Shown here one piece after another: positions 15,223 to 23,030 of a stretch of 49,544 bases of DNA. The first letter of the stretch is position 1; the number at the start of each line of letters is the position of its first letter. The DNA is from a virus, in the IMG/VR virus record IMGVR_UViG_3300028920_000776, positions 1-49,544 of that record. One strand, given 5' to 3'. A model generated the notes under the pieces. It searched no databases. It was not told the origin of the DNA and was given only the letters and a program-made list of their open reading frames with translations. A program made the position numbers and the translations under genes.

Positions 15223-15247
15223 ATTTTGTACAATTTTCGTGTATAAT
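15219..15247 (+). promoter_or_regulatory. Class I sigma70-like promoter P5
   Basis: TTGAAT at 15219-15224, overlapping the folE2 stop, 17-bp spacer, TATAAT at 15242-15247 with an extended TG. It would drive the dut-to-HD gene operon up to 20720. Confidence 0.8.
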
Positions 15248-15277
15248 ATAAAGAGACTAAAATAAGGACTATGTCAA

Positions 15278-15748
15278 ATGGGTAAGATTCCACCTATAAA
15301 AGTTCCTTTACACTTTGCCTTTCCTGAAATTGACATAAAATTTACTAAGTTACACCCTGACGCTATAGCACCTACGAAAGGTTATGTAGACGACGCGGCT
15401 TTTGATTTATATACATACCAAAAGCTTATAATACCTCCACATTCGATGATGCTTGTTAAAGTAGGTATTGCTGTAGAATGTCCCCCGTATATATGTTGGA
15501 CGTTACGTTCGCGCGGGTCAATGCATACGGGAGGTGTGTGGGTATATCCTGGAATGGGTGATCCTGGATATCGAGGTGACGTTGGCGTAAATGCCTGGAA
15601 TACAACTAACCATCCGTTAATATATAGTAAAGGTGAACGTATAGGTCAGATTCAATTTATGTTTCGCCCAACTATTAATCTTATAGAAGTAGAGACTATT
15701 GAAGAAAGCTCGCGTAATACAAAAGGATTCGGATCAACCGGACGTTGA
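15278..15748 (+). CDS. dut: dUTPase
   Basis: 156 residues, trimeric dUTPase type. The five motifs are visible: DAAFDLYT, RSRGSM, a metal/substrate loop GMGDPGYRGDVGVNAWN, GERIGQIQF and the C-terminal TKGFGSTG. It removes dUTP and supplies dUMP to the ThyX enzyme encoded four kilobases downstream in the same operon. Its last 50 bp overlap the start of the polymerase gene in another frame, so the two are probably translationally coupled. Confidence 0.95.
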   Translation: MGKIPPIKVPLHFAFPEIDIKFTKLHPDAIAPTKGYVDDAAFDLYTYQKLIIPPHSMMLVKVGIAVECPPYICWTLRSRGSMHTGGVWVYPGMGDPGYRGDVGVNAWNTTNHPLIYSKGERIGQIQFMFRPTINLIEVETIEESSRNTKGFGSTGR

Positions 15749-18125
15749 TCTTTACACTCTCAAAAAGTTTTGCTCCGAATGTGAGTACAACGGTAATCTC
15801 TCACTCCCCTCAGAAATAAGTTCGTACGCAAAAGTATTTTTAGTAGGAGAGGCTCCCGCACGTGAAGAGTTCGAAAAGGAACGAAACTTCGTAGGTGACT
15901 CAGGACATTTACTTACGCGGTATCTTAGAGAGATCGGGCATCACCGACGTGACGTTCATATAGGTAATATTATACGTTGTAAAATCCCAAGTAAGCTTTC
16001 CCGTACTGATAAAGACTCTTTAATAAAACGTTTATCCGCATGCTGTGGTCGTTACATATTAGACGACATTAAACGTGCGAAACCTACTATTGTTGTTCTG
16101 ATGGGGAAGCCTGCTATACACTTTTTTATAAAAGGGAGTCCTTCAGTTACAAAAGTACGCGGGCGTATTTTCTATTCTGAGCTCGCGCAGACACACATAA
16201 TATGTACATATCATCCTGCGGCGGTTATGCGCGACTGGACTTATGAGAAGTCGATTGTCCACGATCTCGAAAAAGCTTTTGCGTTTGTAGAGAACCCAAA
16301 CATCGAGGTAAAAGAACCTACGTATAAAATTGCACGTGGCTTAGAAGATTCATTACACATATGTGAATTTCTACGCAATCAAGATGAGATCGTATTTGAC
16401 GTAGAAACAGATTCATTGGATTGGTTAGATGGTGATATTTTAAGTTTCGGTTTTTCACACAAACCTTTTTCAGGTGTGACTATACCGTTTCGTTCTATAC
16501 ATAGTACGCCTTTAAACGCAAAGGAACGTACTAAGTTAGTTAATCATGGTATTAAACCCCTTCTCGAATGCCCTAATAAGAAGATAGGACACAATATATT
16601 ATTTGATTGTCATTGGGCAAAGAACTATGATATAACTGTCAACAATGTAACGTTTGACACTATGTTAGCACATCATCTCATCGATGAAAATTTTCCTTTA
16701 GATCTCGACACCCTCGCAGATTTTTATACTGACATGGGTACTTACGCAGACGAACTCTACGCGCATTTACCTAGTAAGAAGTCAAGTTATAATGTAGTAC
16801 CTGATGAAGTACTATGGATATATGGTGCTAAAGACTGTGACGCTGAATTTCGCTTAAAAACAATTTTCGACGAGAAACTCGATAAAGAAGGCGTCCGTTG
16901 GGTTTTTGACAATATTACTGTTCCCTTAATAGACGTCATTTTAGAAATCGAAAGACGTGGAGTCTATGTCGATAGAGATGGCTTCGAAGCTGCCGCGATA
17001 GAGGCGGGTGAAGAGCTTGACCGTCTAACGGAAGAGATGCGTACACATAGTGGTATGGGCGATGATTTTAATCCTAATTCAACGAAACAGTTACAAGATA
17101 TACTTTTCAACACATTAATATTAACACCTGTACGTGAAACGAAAACAGGTTATTCGACAGATGTTAAAACACTTGAAGCTTTAGAAGGACAACACGAGTT
17201 CGTCGATTTATTACAAACGTATCGTAAGTTAGCCAAATTTAAAGGTACCTATTTAGATGGTACGCGTGATGGTAAAGAAGCTGGTCTTATAAGGAGAATA
17301 CGCGAAGACGGGCGTATCCATACATCATACAAAATTCATGGTACAGGCACCGGACGGTTATCCTCAGCAGCTCCTAACTTGCAAAATATACCCCGTGGGG
17401 CTTTAATACGCGCATTATTCAAGGCGGCGCCCGGGTGTAAGTTTGTGATTGCCGACTTTGAACGCGGTGAAATGTTTACGTCAGCACATTTGAGTCGCGA
17501 CGTACAATTACAGAGAGCCTTACGTGAAGATATTCATCGGGCTTTAGCCGCGCGTATGTATAATAAAAAACGCGAAGACGTTACTAAAGAAGAACGTGTA
17601 GCTGCTAAGACCGTAATATTTGGTATTCAGTATGGTAGAGGTCCCGACTCACTTGCGAAACAGTTGAAAATATCACGCGCGGAAGCGATTCGTTATATTG
17701 TAGCCTTCTTCGATAGCTACACACAATTAGAAGCGTGGATAAAGCGACAACATGATCATGTGAGGAGGTACGGGTTCGTTCGGAATCTCTTCGGACGCAA
17801 AAGACACCTTTACGGAATATTTTCAGTACAAAATTCTTACACCCGTGGCGAGATATTACGCCAGGCACAAAATTCTCCTGTACAGGGTAGTCTAGCTGAT
17901 GCAGGGCATCTTGCGACTATTGAGTTAGTTAAACGTTTAAAAGAAGACTTCTCCGATGTCGATATAGGCGTTGTACTACTAGTACATGATGAGATAGTAT
18001 TAGAAGTTCCCGAGGCGTATGTTGAACCTGTAAAGGCATTATTAAAAGAAGTTTTCGAAAAGCCACGTAAGGGTTTACAAATACCCGTTGAAATACTCGT
18101 AGGAGATAACTGGAGTGCAAAATGA
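15699..18125 (+). CDS. Family-A DNA polymerase with N-terminal FeS uracil-DNA glycosylase domain
   Basis: 808 residues, three modules. Residues 20-195 are a family 4-like uracil-DNA glycosylase: C25-x2-C28, GEAPAREEFEKERNFVG, NIIRC (C94), C115/C116 and YHPAAVMR (171-178), so all iron-sulfur ligands appear present. About 225-420 is a DEDDy 3'-5' exonuclease (FDVETDS, GHNILFD, YGAKDCD). The rest is a PolA polymerase: motif A ADFERGEMF (variant of DYSQIELR), motif B AAKTVIFGIQYGRG, motif C LLVHDEIVLEVP. The start is TTG 15699, 50 bp inside dut; no later start keeps the glycosylase intact. SPO1-like phage polymerases also carry a UDG-like domain. It is the replicative polymerase of this phage. 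Confidence 0.9.
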   Translation: MKKARVIQKDSDQPDVDLYTLKKFCSECEYNGNLSLPSEISSYAKVFLVGEAPAREEFEKERNFVGDSGHLLTRYLREIGHHRRDVHIGNIIRCKIPSKLSRTDKDSLIKRLSACCGRYILDDIKRAKPTIVVLMGKPAIHFFIKGSPSVTKVRGRIFYSELAQTHIICTYHPAAVMRDWTYEKSIVHDLEKAFAFVENPNIEVKEPTYKIARGLEDSLHICEFLRNQDEIVFDVETDSLDWLDGDILSFGFSHKPFSGVTIPFRSIHSTPLNAKERTKLVNHGIKPLLECPNKKIGHNILFDCHWAKNYDITVNNVTFDTMLAHHLIDENFPLDLDTLADFYTDMGTYADELYAHLPSKKSSYNVVPDEVLWIYGAKDCDAEFRLKTIFDEKLDKEGVRWVFDNITVPLIDVILEIERRGVYVDRDGFEAAAIEAGEELDRLTEEMRTHSGMGDDFNPNSTKQLQDILFNTLILTPVRETKTGYSTDVKTLEALEGQHEFVDLLQTYRKLAKFKGTYLDGTRDGKEAGLIRRIREDGRIHTSYKIHGTGTGRLSSAAPNLQNIPRGALIRALFKAAPGCKFVIADFERGEMFTSAHLSRDVQLQRALREDIHRALAARMYNKKREDVTKEERVAAKTVIFGIQYGRGPDSLAKQLKISRAEAIRYIVAFFDSYTQLEAWIKRQHDHVRRYGFVRNLFGRKRHLYGIFSVQNSYTRGEILRQAQNSPVQGSLADAGHLATIELVKRLKEDFSDVDIGVVLLVHDEIVLEVPEAYVEPVKALLKEVFEKPRKGLQIPVEILVGDNWSAK

Positions 18126-18766
18126 GCGTAAAACTTATATCTATAACAAACGATCCTGAGCTAAAAATTATGCGAGCTTCGCAAGTATGCCGCAATATAT
18201 TTGAACACGGCAGACCGGATAACCGTACTATCGTTAATTATGTACGTACACGTATGGATGTAGGTCACTGGGGGGTATTAGAACACGCATCCGCATCTGT
18301 TTTGTGGCGTGATATATCACGCGCGTGTTCTCATCAGTTAGTCAGACACCGAATAGCCTCTTATTGTCAAACATCGCAGCGTTATACAGAACCTTCCGGT
18401 GACGCGGGTTTTGTAACACCTCCGTCTATTATAACAGCAGGTAAACAGGATTTATTTGCGGCGGCACTTAAACATGTGTATTCCATATATGAAGAACTTT
18501 TAGACGTTGTACCGAAAGAAGACGCGCGTTTTATACTCCCCAATGCTACGATGACTAATATTATGATCACAATGAACTTTCGTTCATGGAGACATTTTTT
18601 CAAACTTCGTTGCGGTCAACACGCTCAGTGGGAAATCCGCCGCATGGCCGCACAAACACTTGATTTACTACAAGCGTATACACTCGCAACATTTGGTGAT
18701 TTTGTAATACATAAGCATACAGATGGATCAATTACACGTGTTGAAATTCCGGAGAACTGCGAATGA
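18122..18766 (+). CDS. thyX: Flavin-dependent thymidylate synthase ThyX
   Basis: 214 residues. It makes dTMP from dUMP using methylenetetrahydrofolate and FAD. The ThyX motif RHR-x7-S is at 75-85 (RHRIASYCQTS, followed by QRYT), and the N-terminal helix and HWGVLEHAS block match the family. It overlaps the polymerase by an ATGA, forming with dut a dUTP-to-dTMP route. This suggests the phage DNA has ordinary thymine rather than a substituted pyrimidine. Confidence 0.94.
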   Translation: MSVKLISITNDPELKIMRASQVCRNIFEHGRPDNRTIVNYVRTRMDVGHWGVLEHASASVLWRDISRACSHQLVRHRIASYCQTSQRYTEPSGDAGFVTPPSIITAGKQDLFAAALKHVYSIYEELLDVVPKEDARFILPNATMTNIMITMNFRSWRHFFKLRCGQHAQWEIRRMAAQTLDLLQAYTLATFGDFVIHKHTDGSITRVEIPENCE

Positions 18767-19308
18767 AAAACATACGTATATGTTTTGTAGGGGCACACGG
18801 AACGGGTAAAACTACCCTTGCATTTGAAGTTCATAAGTATCTGTATAGAGAACTTCACGAAAAAGATGTCGTACTCATTTCGGAAAGTTCAGATGGCGCA
18901 AAAAAAGCTTTACATTTAGAAAAGAACGATCCTTCTTACGAAGAAGCATTAATACATTATCGTGCGAAGCTTTTTTATAGAACGCCGGAGTTCATTTCAG
19001 ATCGTTCATTATTTGATCCCTTGGGCTATTCGATAGTAAAAACCGGACAACTGTCTAGTGAACTGTTACAATACGCATTGGATGTACACAAAAAGTTAAA
19101 CCCTCTACTTTTTTATGTACCTATTGCGATACCTTTGGTAGGAGAATCTCATCGTCCTGCAAATGAAAAATACCAACAACACGTTGACGATTCTATAAAA
19201 GCCGTGCTCACAGGTGCTGGAGTACAGTATCATACTATTACACGTGTAGATTTGGTGAGTCGCTTGACTTATATAATTACAGTTTTAAGGAGACACATCG
19301 ATGAGTAA
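18763..19308 (+). CDS. P-loop kinase/ATPase of the NadR/AAA_28-like type
   Basis: 181 residues. P-loop GAHGTGKTT at 10-18, a DRSLFDPLGY segment that fits the DRS/DRx substrate-lid motif of deoxynucleoside and nucleotide kinases, and a C-terminal helical region. Proteins of this shape include NadR kinases and phage nucleotide kinases. It overlaps thyX by 4 bp and the DpdA-like gene by 8 bp, so a role in nucleotide or modified-base supply is likely, though the substrate cannot be read from the sequence. Confidence 0.75.
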   Translation: MKNIRICFVGAHGTGKTTLAFEVHKYLYRELHEKDVVLISESSDGAKKALHLEKNDPSYEEALIHYRAKLFYRTPEFISDRSLFDPLGYSIVKTGQLSSELLQYALDVHKKLNPLLFYVPIAIPLVGESHRPANEKYQQHVDDSIKAVLTGAGVQYHTITRVDLVSRLTYIITVLRRHIDE

Positions 19309-20146
19309 ACATACTGTTAAGATATTTCATACCGCACCGGTTGCGTTCATGCAGGTACTTGAACAGCACCAAGACTTTTTATTTATCGAAGCGCACGCCG
19401 CTCTCGAGAATAAGAAGTACGCAGATTATCTTGTAACACACAAAACGTTGAAACCCAACGTGTACGTAATAATGGACAATTCCGCATATCTGCTGGGTGG
19501 TCCTATGTCTGAAAAAGATTTTATGCGCGCGTACGAATATTTTATACCCGACTGTATTATCGCACTAGACCATCCATATAGTAGGAAAAAAACTCTCGAT
19601 GCTACAGAAAGTTTTGTTGCGCGATATAAAAAGCAAATCGATGCAAAGATTATGGCAGTCCCTCAGGGGGAAACTTACGCTGATTATATATCGTGTTTTT
19701 GGCGGTTATGCGAAAACCCCGACGTTGATGTAATCGGTGTTAATATGTTTATGGATTGGGAACATCCAGATATGTCGAAACTAGAAAAAACCGAACGCAT
19801 ATGCAGATATCGTAATATGATACTCTGGAACGCACACGACATCGTACGTATGGCTACTGAGAATAAACGTCTTCCGAAGTCTTTACATCTACTCGGTATT
19901 ACTTCGGGGCGAGAGTTAACATTTATACGCGATAATAATTTGTTTACTGTTAAATCGTGCGATAGCTCGTCCGCGTTCATTCACGGGTACTACGGTGTTA
20001 AATACGGTCCGAAGGGGTTAAAAGCAAAAGACTGGGATCATAAACTAGACTTCTCTATTAAGGAAGTTACCGATGAACAACGTAAGAATATCTTACATAA
20101 CATAAAGATTCTCAACAGGTTGAGAGGAGCTAATGTCACACTTTAA
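19301..20146 (+). CDS. dpdA: DpdA-like DNA-guanine transglycosylase (TGT superfamily)
   Basis: 281 residues with the motif order of tRNA-guanine transglycosylases: MDNSAY at 58-63 (D59 in place of the acid of TDSGG), CIIALDHPY (D90), AVPQGE (Q122-G123, as in VQGG), HLLGITSG at 196-203 and SCDSSSAFIHG with D221 in the position of the nucleophilic aspartate. The tRNA-binding zinc site of bacterial TGT (CxCxxC) is absent, as in phage DpdA proteins that act on DNA. It should insert preQ0 into phage DNA, and all four preQ0 genes are in this window. The fold and context are strong; the DNA substrate is inferred from known phage pathways. Confidence 0.85.
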   Translation: MSKHTVKIFHTAPVAFMQVLEQHQDFLFIEAHAALENKKYADYLVTHKTLKPNVYVIMDNSAYLLGGPMSEKDFMRAYEYFIPDCIIALDHPYSRKKTLDATESFVARYKKQIDAKIMAVPQGETYADYISCFWRLCENPDVDVIGVNMFMDWEHPDMSKLEKTERICRYRNMILWNAHDIVRMATENKRLPKSLHLLGITSGRELTFIRDNNLFTVKSCDSSSAFIHGYYGVKYGPKGLKAKDWDHKLDFSIKEVTDEQRKNILHNIKILNRLRGANVTL

Positions 20147-20720
20147 AGAACGTATCCTGAATGAACTAAAACAAGTCGACAGACAGGGAATGCCTAAATT
20201 AATGAAGTACTTACAAGAGAGCGATTTCTTTACGGCGCCCGCGTCAACAAAACACCACGATAGTGAAGCAGGAGGTTTAGCCTATCACAGTTGGACGGTC
20301 TTTCGTTTATTGAAACAAAAAAACGAAGCGTATAATCTACAGCTGCACGAAGACACTGTGCGTATTACAGGGCTACTACACGATATGTGTAAAATATACT
20401 ACTACGAATTAGGAAAAAAGTGGGTCAAAAACGCGGAAACCGGTTGGAAATGGGTACAGGAAGATACGTGGTTGGTTGAAGATCAATTTCCAATAGGCCA
20501 TGGTGAAAAGTCTGTGATAGTACTGCAGCGGTACATACGTTTAACTGATCGAGAAGCTTTAATGATACGCTATCATATGGGGGCTTTTGATCCTATGATA
20601 CATTTTTACCCGTCGAAATACGCTTTTAGCGACGCTATTGAAGCATGCCCAGCAATCGTAGCTCTTGCGTCGGCCGACTGGGAATCGCGGATAGTATCAA
20701 ACCTTGATGTAGAAAGTTGA
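20133..20720 (+). CDS. HD-domain phosphohydrolase
   Basis: 195 residues. Metal-binding residues are visible: AGGLAYHSW (H52), LLHDMCK (H83-D84), FPIGHGEKSV and the distal ADWES. This pattern is common in phage and YhaM-like HD proteins that hydrolyse nucleotides or RNA. Overlap with the DpdA gene by 14 bp makes coupled expression likely. It might adjust dNTP pools (for example trimming dGTP or unwanted nucleotides), but the sequence does not reveal the substrate. Last gene of the P5 operon. Confidence 0.78.
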   Translation: MSHFKERILNELKQVDRQGMPKLMKYLQESDFFTAPASTKHHDSEAGGLAYHSWTVFRLLKQKNEAYNLQLHEDTVRITGLLHDMCKIYYYELGKKWVKNAETGWKWVQEDTWLVEDQFPIGHGEKSVIVLQRYIRLTDREALMIRYHMGAFDPMIHFYPSKYAFSDAIEACPAIVALASADWESRIVSNLDVES

Positions 20721-20728
20721 TGCATTGA

Positions 20729-20758
20729 TTAAATTTTTGGTAGTAAATACTGTATAAT
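20729..20758 (+). promoter_or_regulatory. Class I sigma70-like promoter P6
   Basis: TTAAAT at 20729-20734, 18-bp spacer, TATAAT at 20753-20758 with an extended TG. It precedes the SSB gene. Confidence 0.74.
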
Positions 20759-20808
20759 ATTATAGATATAATACATTATGTTTTTAATCATCTAACTGGA
20801 GGTTATCT

Positions 20809-21585
20809 ATGGCAGTAAACAAGTACGGTGTCGATGTTGATGAGCTTCGTGACGAGCTTAAAGATATCGAACGACGTAGTGCACGCGGGCCATATTGGAC
20901 CCCACAGGTAGGAAAGAACATCGTACGTATTCTTCCAGCATGGGCTGAAGGAAAACGTTTCTACCACAAAGTGTGGGGACATTGGGTACGCGCACAAAGC
21001 ACTTCTTACCCCTGTCTGAACAAGATGAAAGGTGAGAAGTGTCCACTCTGTGAAGAAGTCGAAAGGCTCAGAGCTACTGGTGATCGAAAACACGCGAACG
21101 CTCTTTCTGCGAGTCTGAGGTACTACTTGCAGGTTATCGATCGAAAAAATCCTGAAGCAGGTGTTCAGATATTTAATACCGGGTCAACGGTATTTAAAGG
21201 TATTGCAGCGCTGCTTAACGACGAGGATTGGGGTCCTGGGCTTCTTGACATCCAGAAGGGTTACGATATTGTCATCGAACGTACGGGTGAAGGTCTTGAT
21301 ACTGATTATCCTTCAATACGCGCCCGTAAAGATCCTTCCCCAGCAGGTGTTGGCGTAGAAAGTCTGATCGACCTCGAAAGTATCGTTGACTTTCGCACGG
21401 CTGATGAGATGCGTTCTGTACTTACAGGAGACACTTCTTCTGAGGGTACTGATAGCGCCGAGGGAGATGCTTCTGCATCAAAAGGTGGTAAGCCTGAATG
21501 TTACGGACAATATGACGCAGACGCTGAAAAGTGTAAGGACTGTGCGTCGAACTTCGATTGCGAAATCGATACACCGGCGAAATAA
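20809..21585 (+). CDS. ssb: gp32-like single-stranded DNA-binding protein
   Basis: 258 residues. The core resembles T4 gp32-type SSB: GKNIVRILPAW, then a zinc site H58, C69, C78, C81 (GHWV, YPCLNKMKGEKCPLCE) with spacing close to that of gp32, then YYLQVIDRKNPEAGVQIF and a GYDIVIERTGEG block. The end is unusual: a Ser/Gly/Asp-rich linker leads to C231, C242, C245 and C251 in the pattern CYGQYD....C..C.....C, the same motif found near the N-terminus of the protein at 4187. The strong promoter P6 and a GGAGG site support high expression, as expected for SSB. Confidence 0.86.
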   Translation: MAVNKYGVDVDELRDELKDIERRSARGPYWTPQVGKNIVRILPAWAEGKRFYHKVWGHWVRAQSTSYPCLNKMKGEKCPLCEEVERLRATGDRKHANALSASLRYYLQVIDRKNPEAGVQIFNTGSTVFKGIAALLNDEDWGPGLLDIQKGYDIVIERTGEGLDTDYPSIRARKDPSPAGVGVESLIDLESIVDFRTADEMRSVLTGDTSSEGTDSAEGDASASKGGKPECYGQYDADAEKCKDCASNFDCEIDTPAK

Positions 21586-21587
21586 GT

Positions 21588-21791
21588 ATGCTTATCGCCG
21601 CCGGTCGCGTGGCGGGTGTACTTCTGTTCTTATATGCTATATACTACGCGTTTACACACCTGTTCGGGACGCTACCGCCACCTAGAGACAGGCATATAAG
21701 GACATCCTGGGAGATTACGGTCTGGTGTATCGATATCATAAAGACTGTGATCATTGCTGCAATCGGCTTGATGTTATTCAAACTACTCTGA
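21588..21791 (+). CDS. Small two-span membrane protein
   Basis: 67 residues from ATG 21588, two bases after the SSB stop. Two hydrophobic stretches (about 4-25, GRVAGVLLFLYAIYYAFTHL, and 43-66, CIDIIKTVIIAAIGLMLFKLL) flank a short basic loop, giving a hairpin topology. The small class II holin-like shape is compatible, but the gene lies among replication genes and far from the endolysin, so another membrane role is equally possible. The ribosome site is weak, suggesting coupling to SSB translation. Confidence 0.55.
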   Translation: MLIAAGRVAGVLLFLYAIYYAFTHLFGTLPPPRDRHIRTSWEITVWCIDIIKTVIIAAIGLMLFKLL

Positions 21792-21802
21792 GGAGGTAAG
21801 TT

Positions 21803-22147
21803 TTGCTTAAAAGAGACAAAAATCCACCTTCCGAAGATCCAAAATTGGATTCAGTACAAACCCCACCGCATGAAGAAACTTCGAGTGCATCACGAGATGA
21901 TATACGTACAGTTCAAGAGATGTTGAAGCAACTGTCCCCTACGTCTGAGAACTCGATTTCGATCAGTCAGATACCCGCACATTGTGCGAAAACACTGACA
22001 GCGGCCCTGAATCTAGAATGGTTCGGAAATGTTGATGGGAGTTCTTCCGGTAACATTATTAAGGTGCGTATCGAGAGTCTTGATATGACCCTTGCGGATT
22101 TTTATGAGAAGATTCGCGGCATACTGTCGCGTAGTTCAACCCGGTAA
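21803..22147 (+). CDS. Hypothetical protein, TTG start
   Basis: 114 residues, not recognised. A disordered acidic and proline-rich N-terminus (about 30 residues) is followed by a helical region and a short strand-helix unit. TTG 21803 is supported by AGGAGG at 21791-21796 with 6-nt spacing; no ATG is near. It is the last gene before a strong intrinsic terminator, in the SSB operon, so a replication accessory role is possible. Confidence 0.58.
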   Translation: MLKRDKNPPSEDPKLDSVQTPPHEETSSASRDDIRTVQEMLKQLSPTSENSISISQIPAHCAKTLTAALNLEWFGNVDGSSSGNIIKVRIESLDMTLADFYEKIRGILSRSSTR

Positions 22148-22162
22148 CCTCCCAATGGTGAG

Positions 22163-22219
22163 AGCGTGCTGCTTCAATGGCTCCCTTGATTTGTATCAAA
22201 GGAAGCAGCACGCTTTTTT
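22163..22219 (+). terminator. Intrinsic terminator
   Basis: A 13-bp perfect stem (AGCGTGCTGCTTC at 22163-22175 with its complement at 22202-22214) encloses a 26-nt loop that itself can form a small hairpin (CTTGAT with ATCAAAG), and is followed by six T. It ends the SSB transcription unit. Confidence 0.92.
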
Positions 22220-22436
22220 AATCCAAACACTATTCATCTACAAACGAAATTACTTGGTATAAAAACAGCAGAATTATGATTTACAAAGTTATTTTTAATA
22301 ATTACTTAGCCTAATTGGAATATTTAATTTTGATATATGTTACTATTAAAAAACCTATGGACAAAGTAAATTACTTGGAATTTAATTGGTATATTAAAGG
22401 AATTTTTAACCAGTTTATATAAAGATTATTCAACCT
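22220..22436. promoter_or_regulatory. AT-rich intergenic region C with three operator-like sites
   Basis: 217 bp with no supported gene. Operator-like sites are C1 (22240-22260; TTACTT 22250-22255 then TATGAT 22275-22280), C2 (ACAAAGTTA at 22283-22291 with ATTACTTAG at 22301-22309) and C3 (22361-22390, whose first 24 bases equal those of site D). It also holds TTTTGATATAT (22328-22338) and TACTATTAAAAAACCT (22341-22356), both repeated in region D at 35221-35388. It precedes the resolvase-helicase-primase genes, so it may be a promoter cluster or replication origin. Confidence 0.6.
22361..22390 (+). promoter_or_regulatory. Operator-like site C3
   Basis: Begins ACAAAGTAAATTACTTGGAA. Its first 24 bases are identical to those of site D on the plus strand (35325-35348); the last arm is degenerate (TTAATTGGT instead of TTACTTTGT). 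Confidence 0.72.
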
Positions 22437-23030
22437 ATGAAAGTTCCTCGAAAACACAGTTCAACCGCTGCAGCGTTCTTTGGTCTAGATATAATGGTAA
22501 GAAACGCCGGCATAGTTGCTGTTGATGTAAACGGGAAGAAGATTTTTGCTGAGGTCTGGAATAGCCCTGAAAAAGGCATAAAACGTGTAAATTTTTATTT
22601 CGAGAAGTTCCTTGAATTGATCGCACAGTATCCGCATGCTTATTACGGATTGGAAGATTATGCGTGGGGTAAGGGAGGTGGAAATTCTCGATCTACTTTT
22701 ACTATAGGCGAGATCACAGGTACATACAAGCTACATTTATATAGAGCTCGATTACCTTTATTCATATTCGGTATCGGACAGATAAAGAAGTTTTTCACAG
22801 GAAAAGGTAACGCTCCAAAAGAACATATGTTTGAGAAGGGGCTTGAGTACATCGAATGGTTAGAACCCCCGAAGTTAAAAAAGGATTATGATAAAGTCTC
22901 ACACATAATAGATGCGTACGCTATTTCGTTGATGACACGCTACTACGCTTGCGGCGGTACATCGCTACTGAATACGGAGCAGATAAAATGGCTGGAGGCC
23001 CATAATGCCAGAGAGTTTGAAATTCGATGA
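22437..23030 (+). CDS. RuvC-like Holliday junction resolvase
   Basis: 197 residues with an RNase H-like fold. GLDIMVRNAGIVAVD gives the first catalytic Asp (D18), YYGLEDYAWG the Glu (E73), and SHIIDAYAISL the terminal acidic pair (D159). The K-x-F-x-TGKGNAPKEHMF segment is typical of phage RuvC-like resolvases. It should resolve branched intermediates before packaging. No clear ribosome site precedes ATG 22437; the gene overlaps the helicase gene by 26 bp. First gene after regulatory region C. Confidence 0.82.
   Translation: MKVPRKHSSTAAAFFGLDIMVRNAGIVAVDVNGKKIFAEVWNSPEKGIKRVNFYFEKFLELIAQYPHAYYGLEDYAWGKGGGNSRSTFTIGEITGTYKLHLYRARLPLFIFGIGQIKKFFTGKGNAPKEHMFEKGLEYIEWLEPPKLKKDYDKVSHIIDAYAISLMTRYYACGGTSLLNTEQIKWLEAHNAREFEIR

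Noticed and set aside
20133-20720. HD protein as a dATPase (DatZ) of a Z-genome (diaminopurine) phage
   Set aside because: No PurZ is present in the window, and the HD pattern is closer to common YhaM-like phage hydrolases.
22357-22422. 21-residue ORF starting ATG GAC AAA in region C
   Set aside because: It merely reads through operator site C3, has no ribosome site, and its sequence is explained by the repeat.
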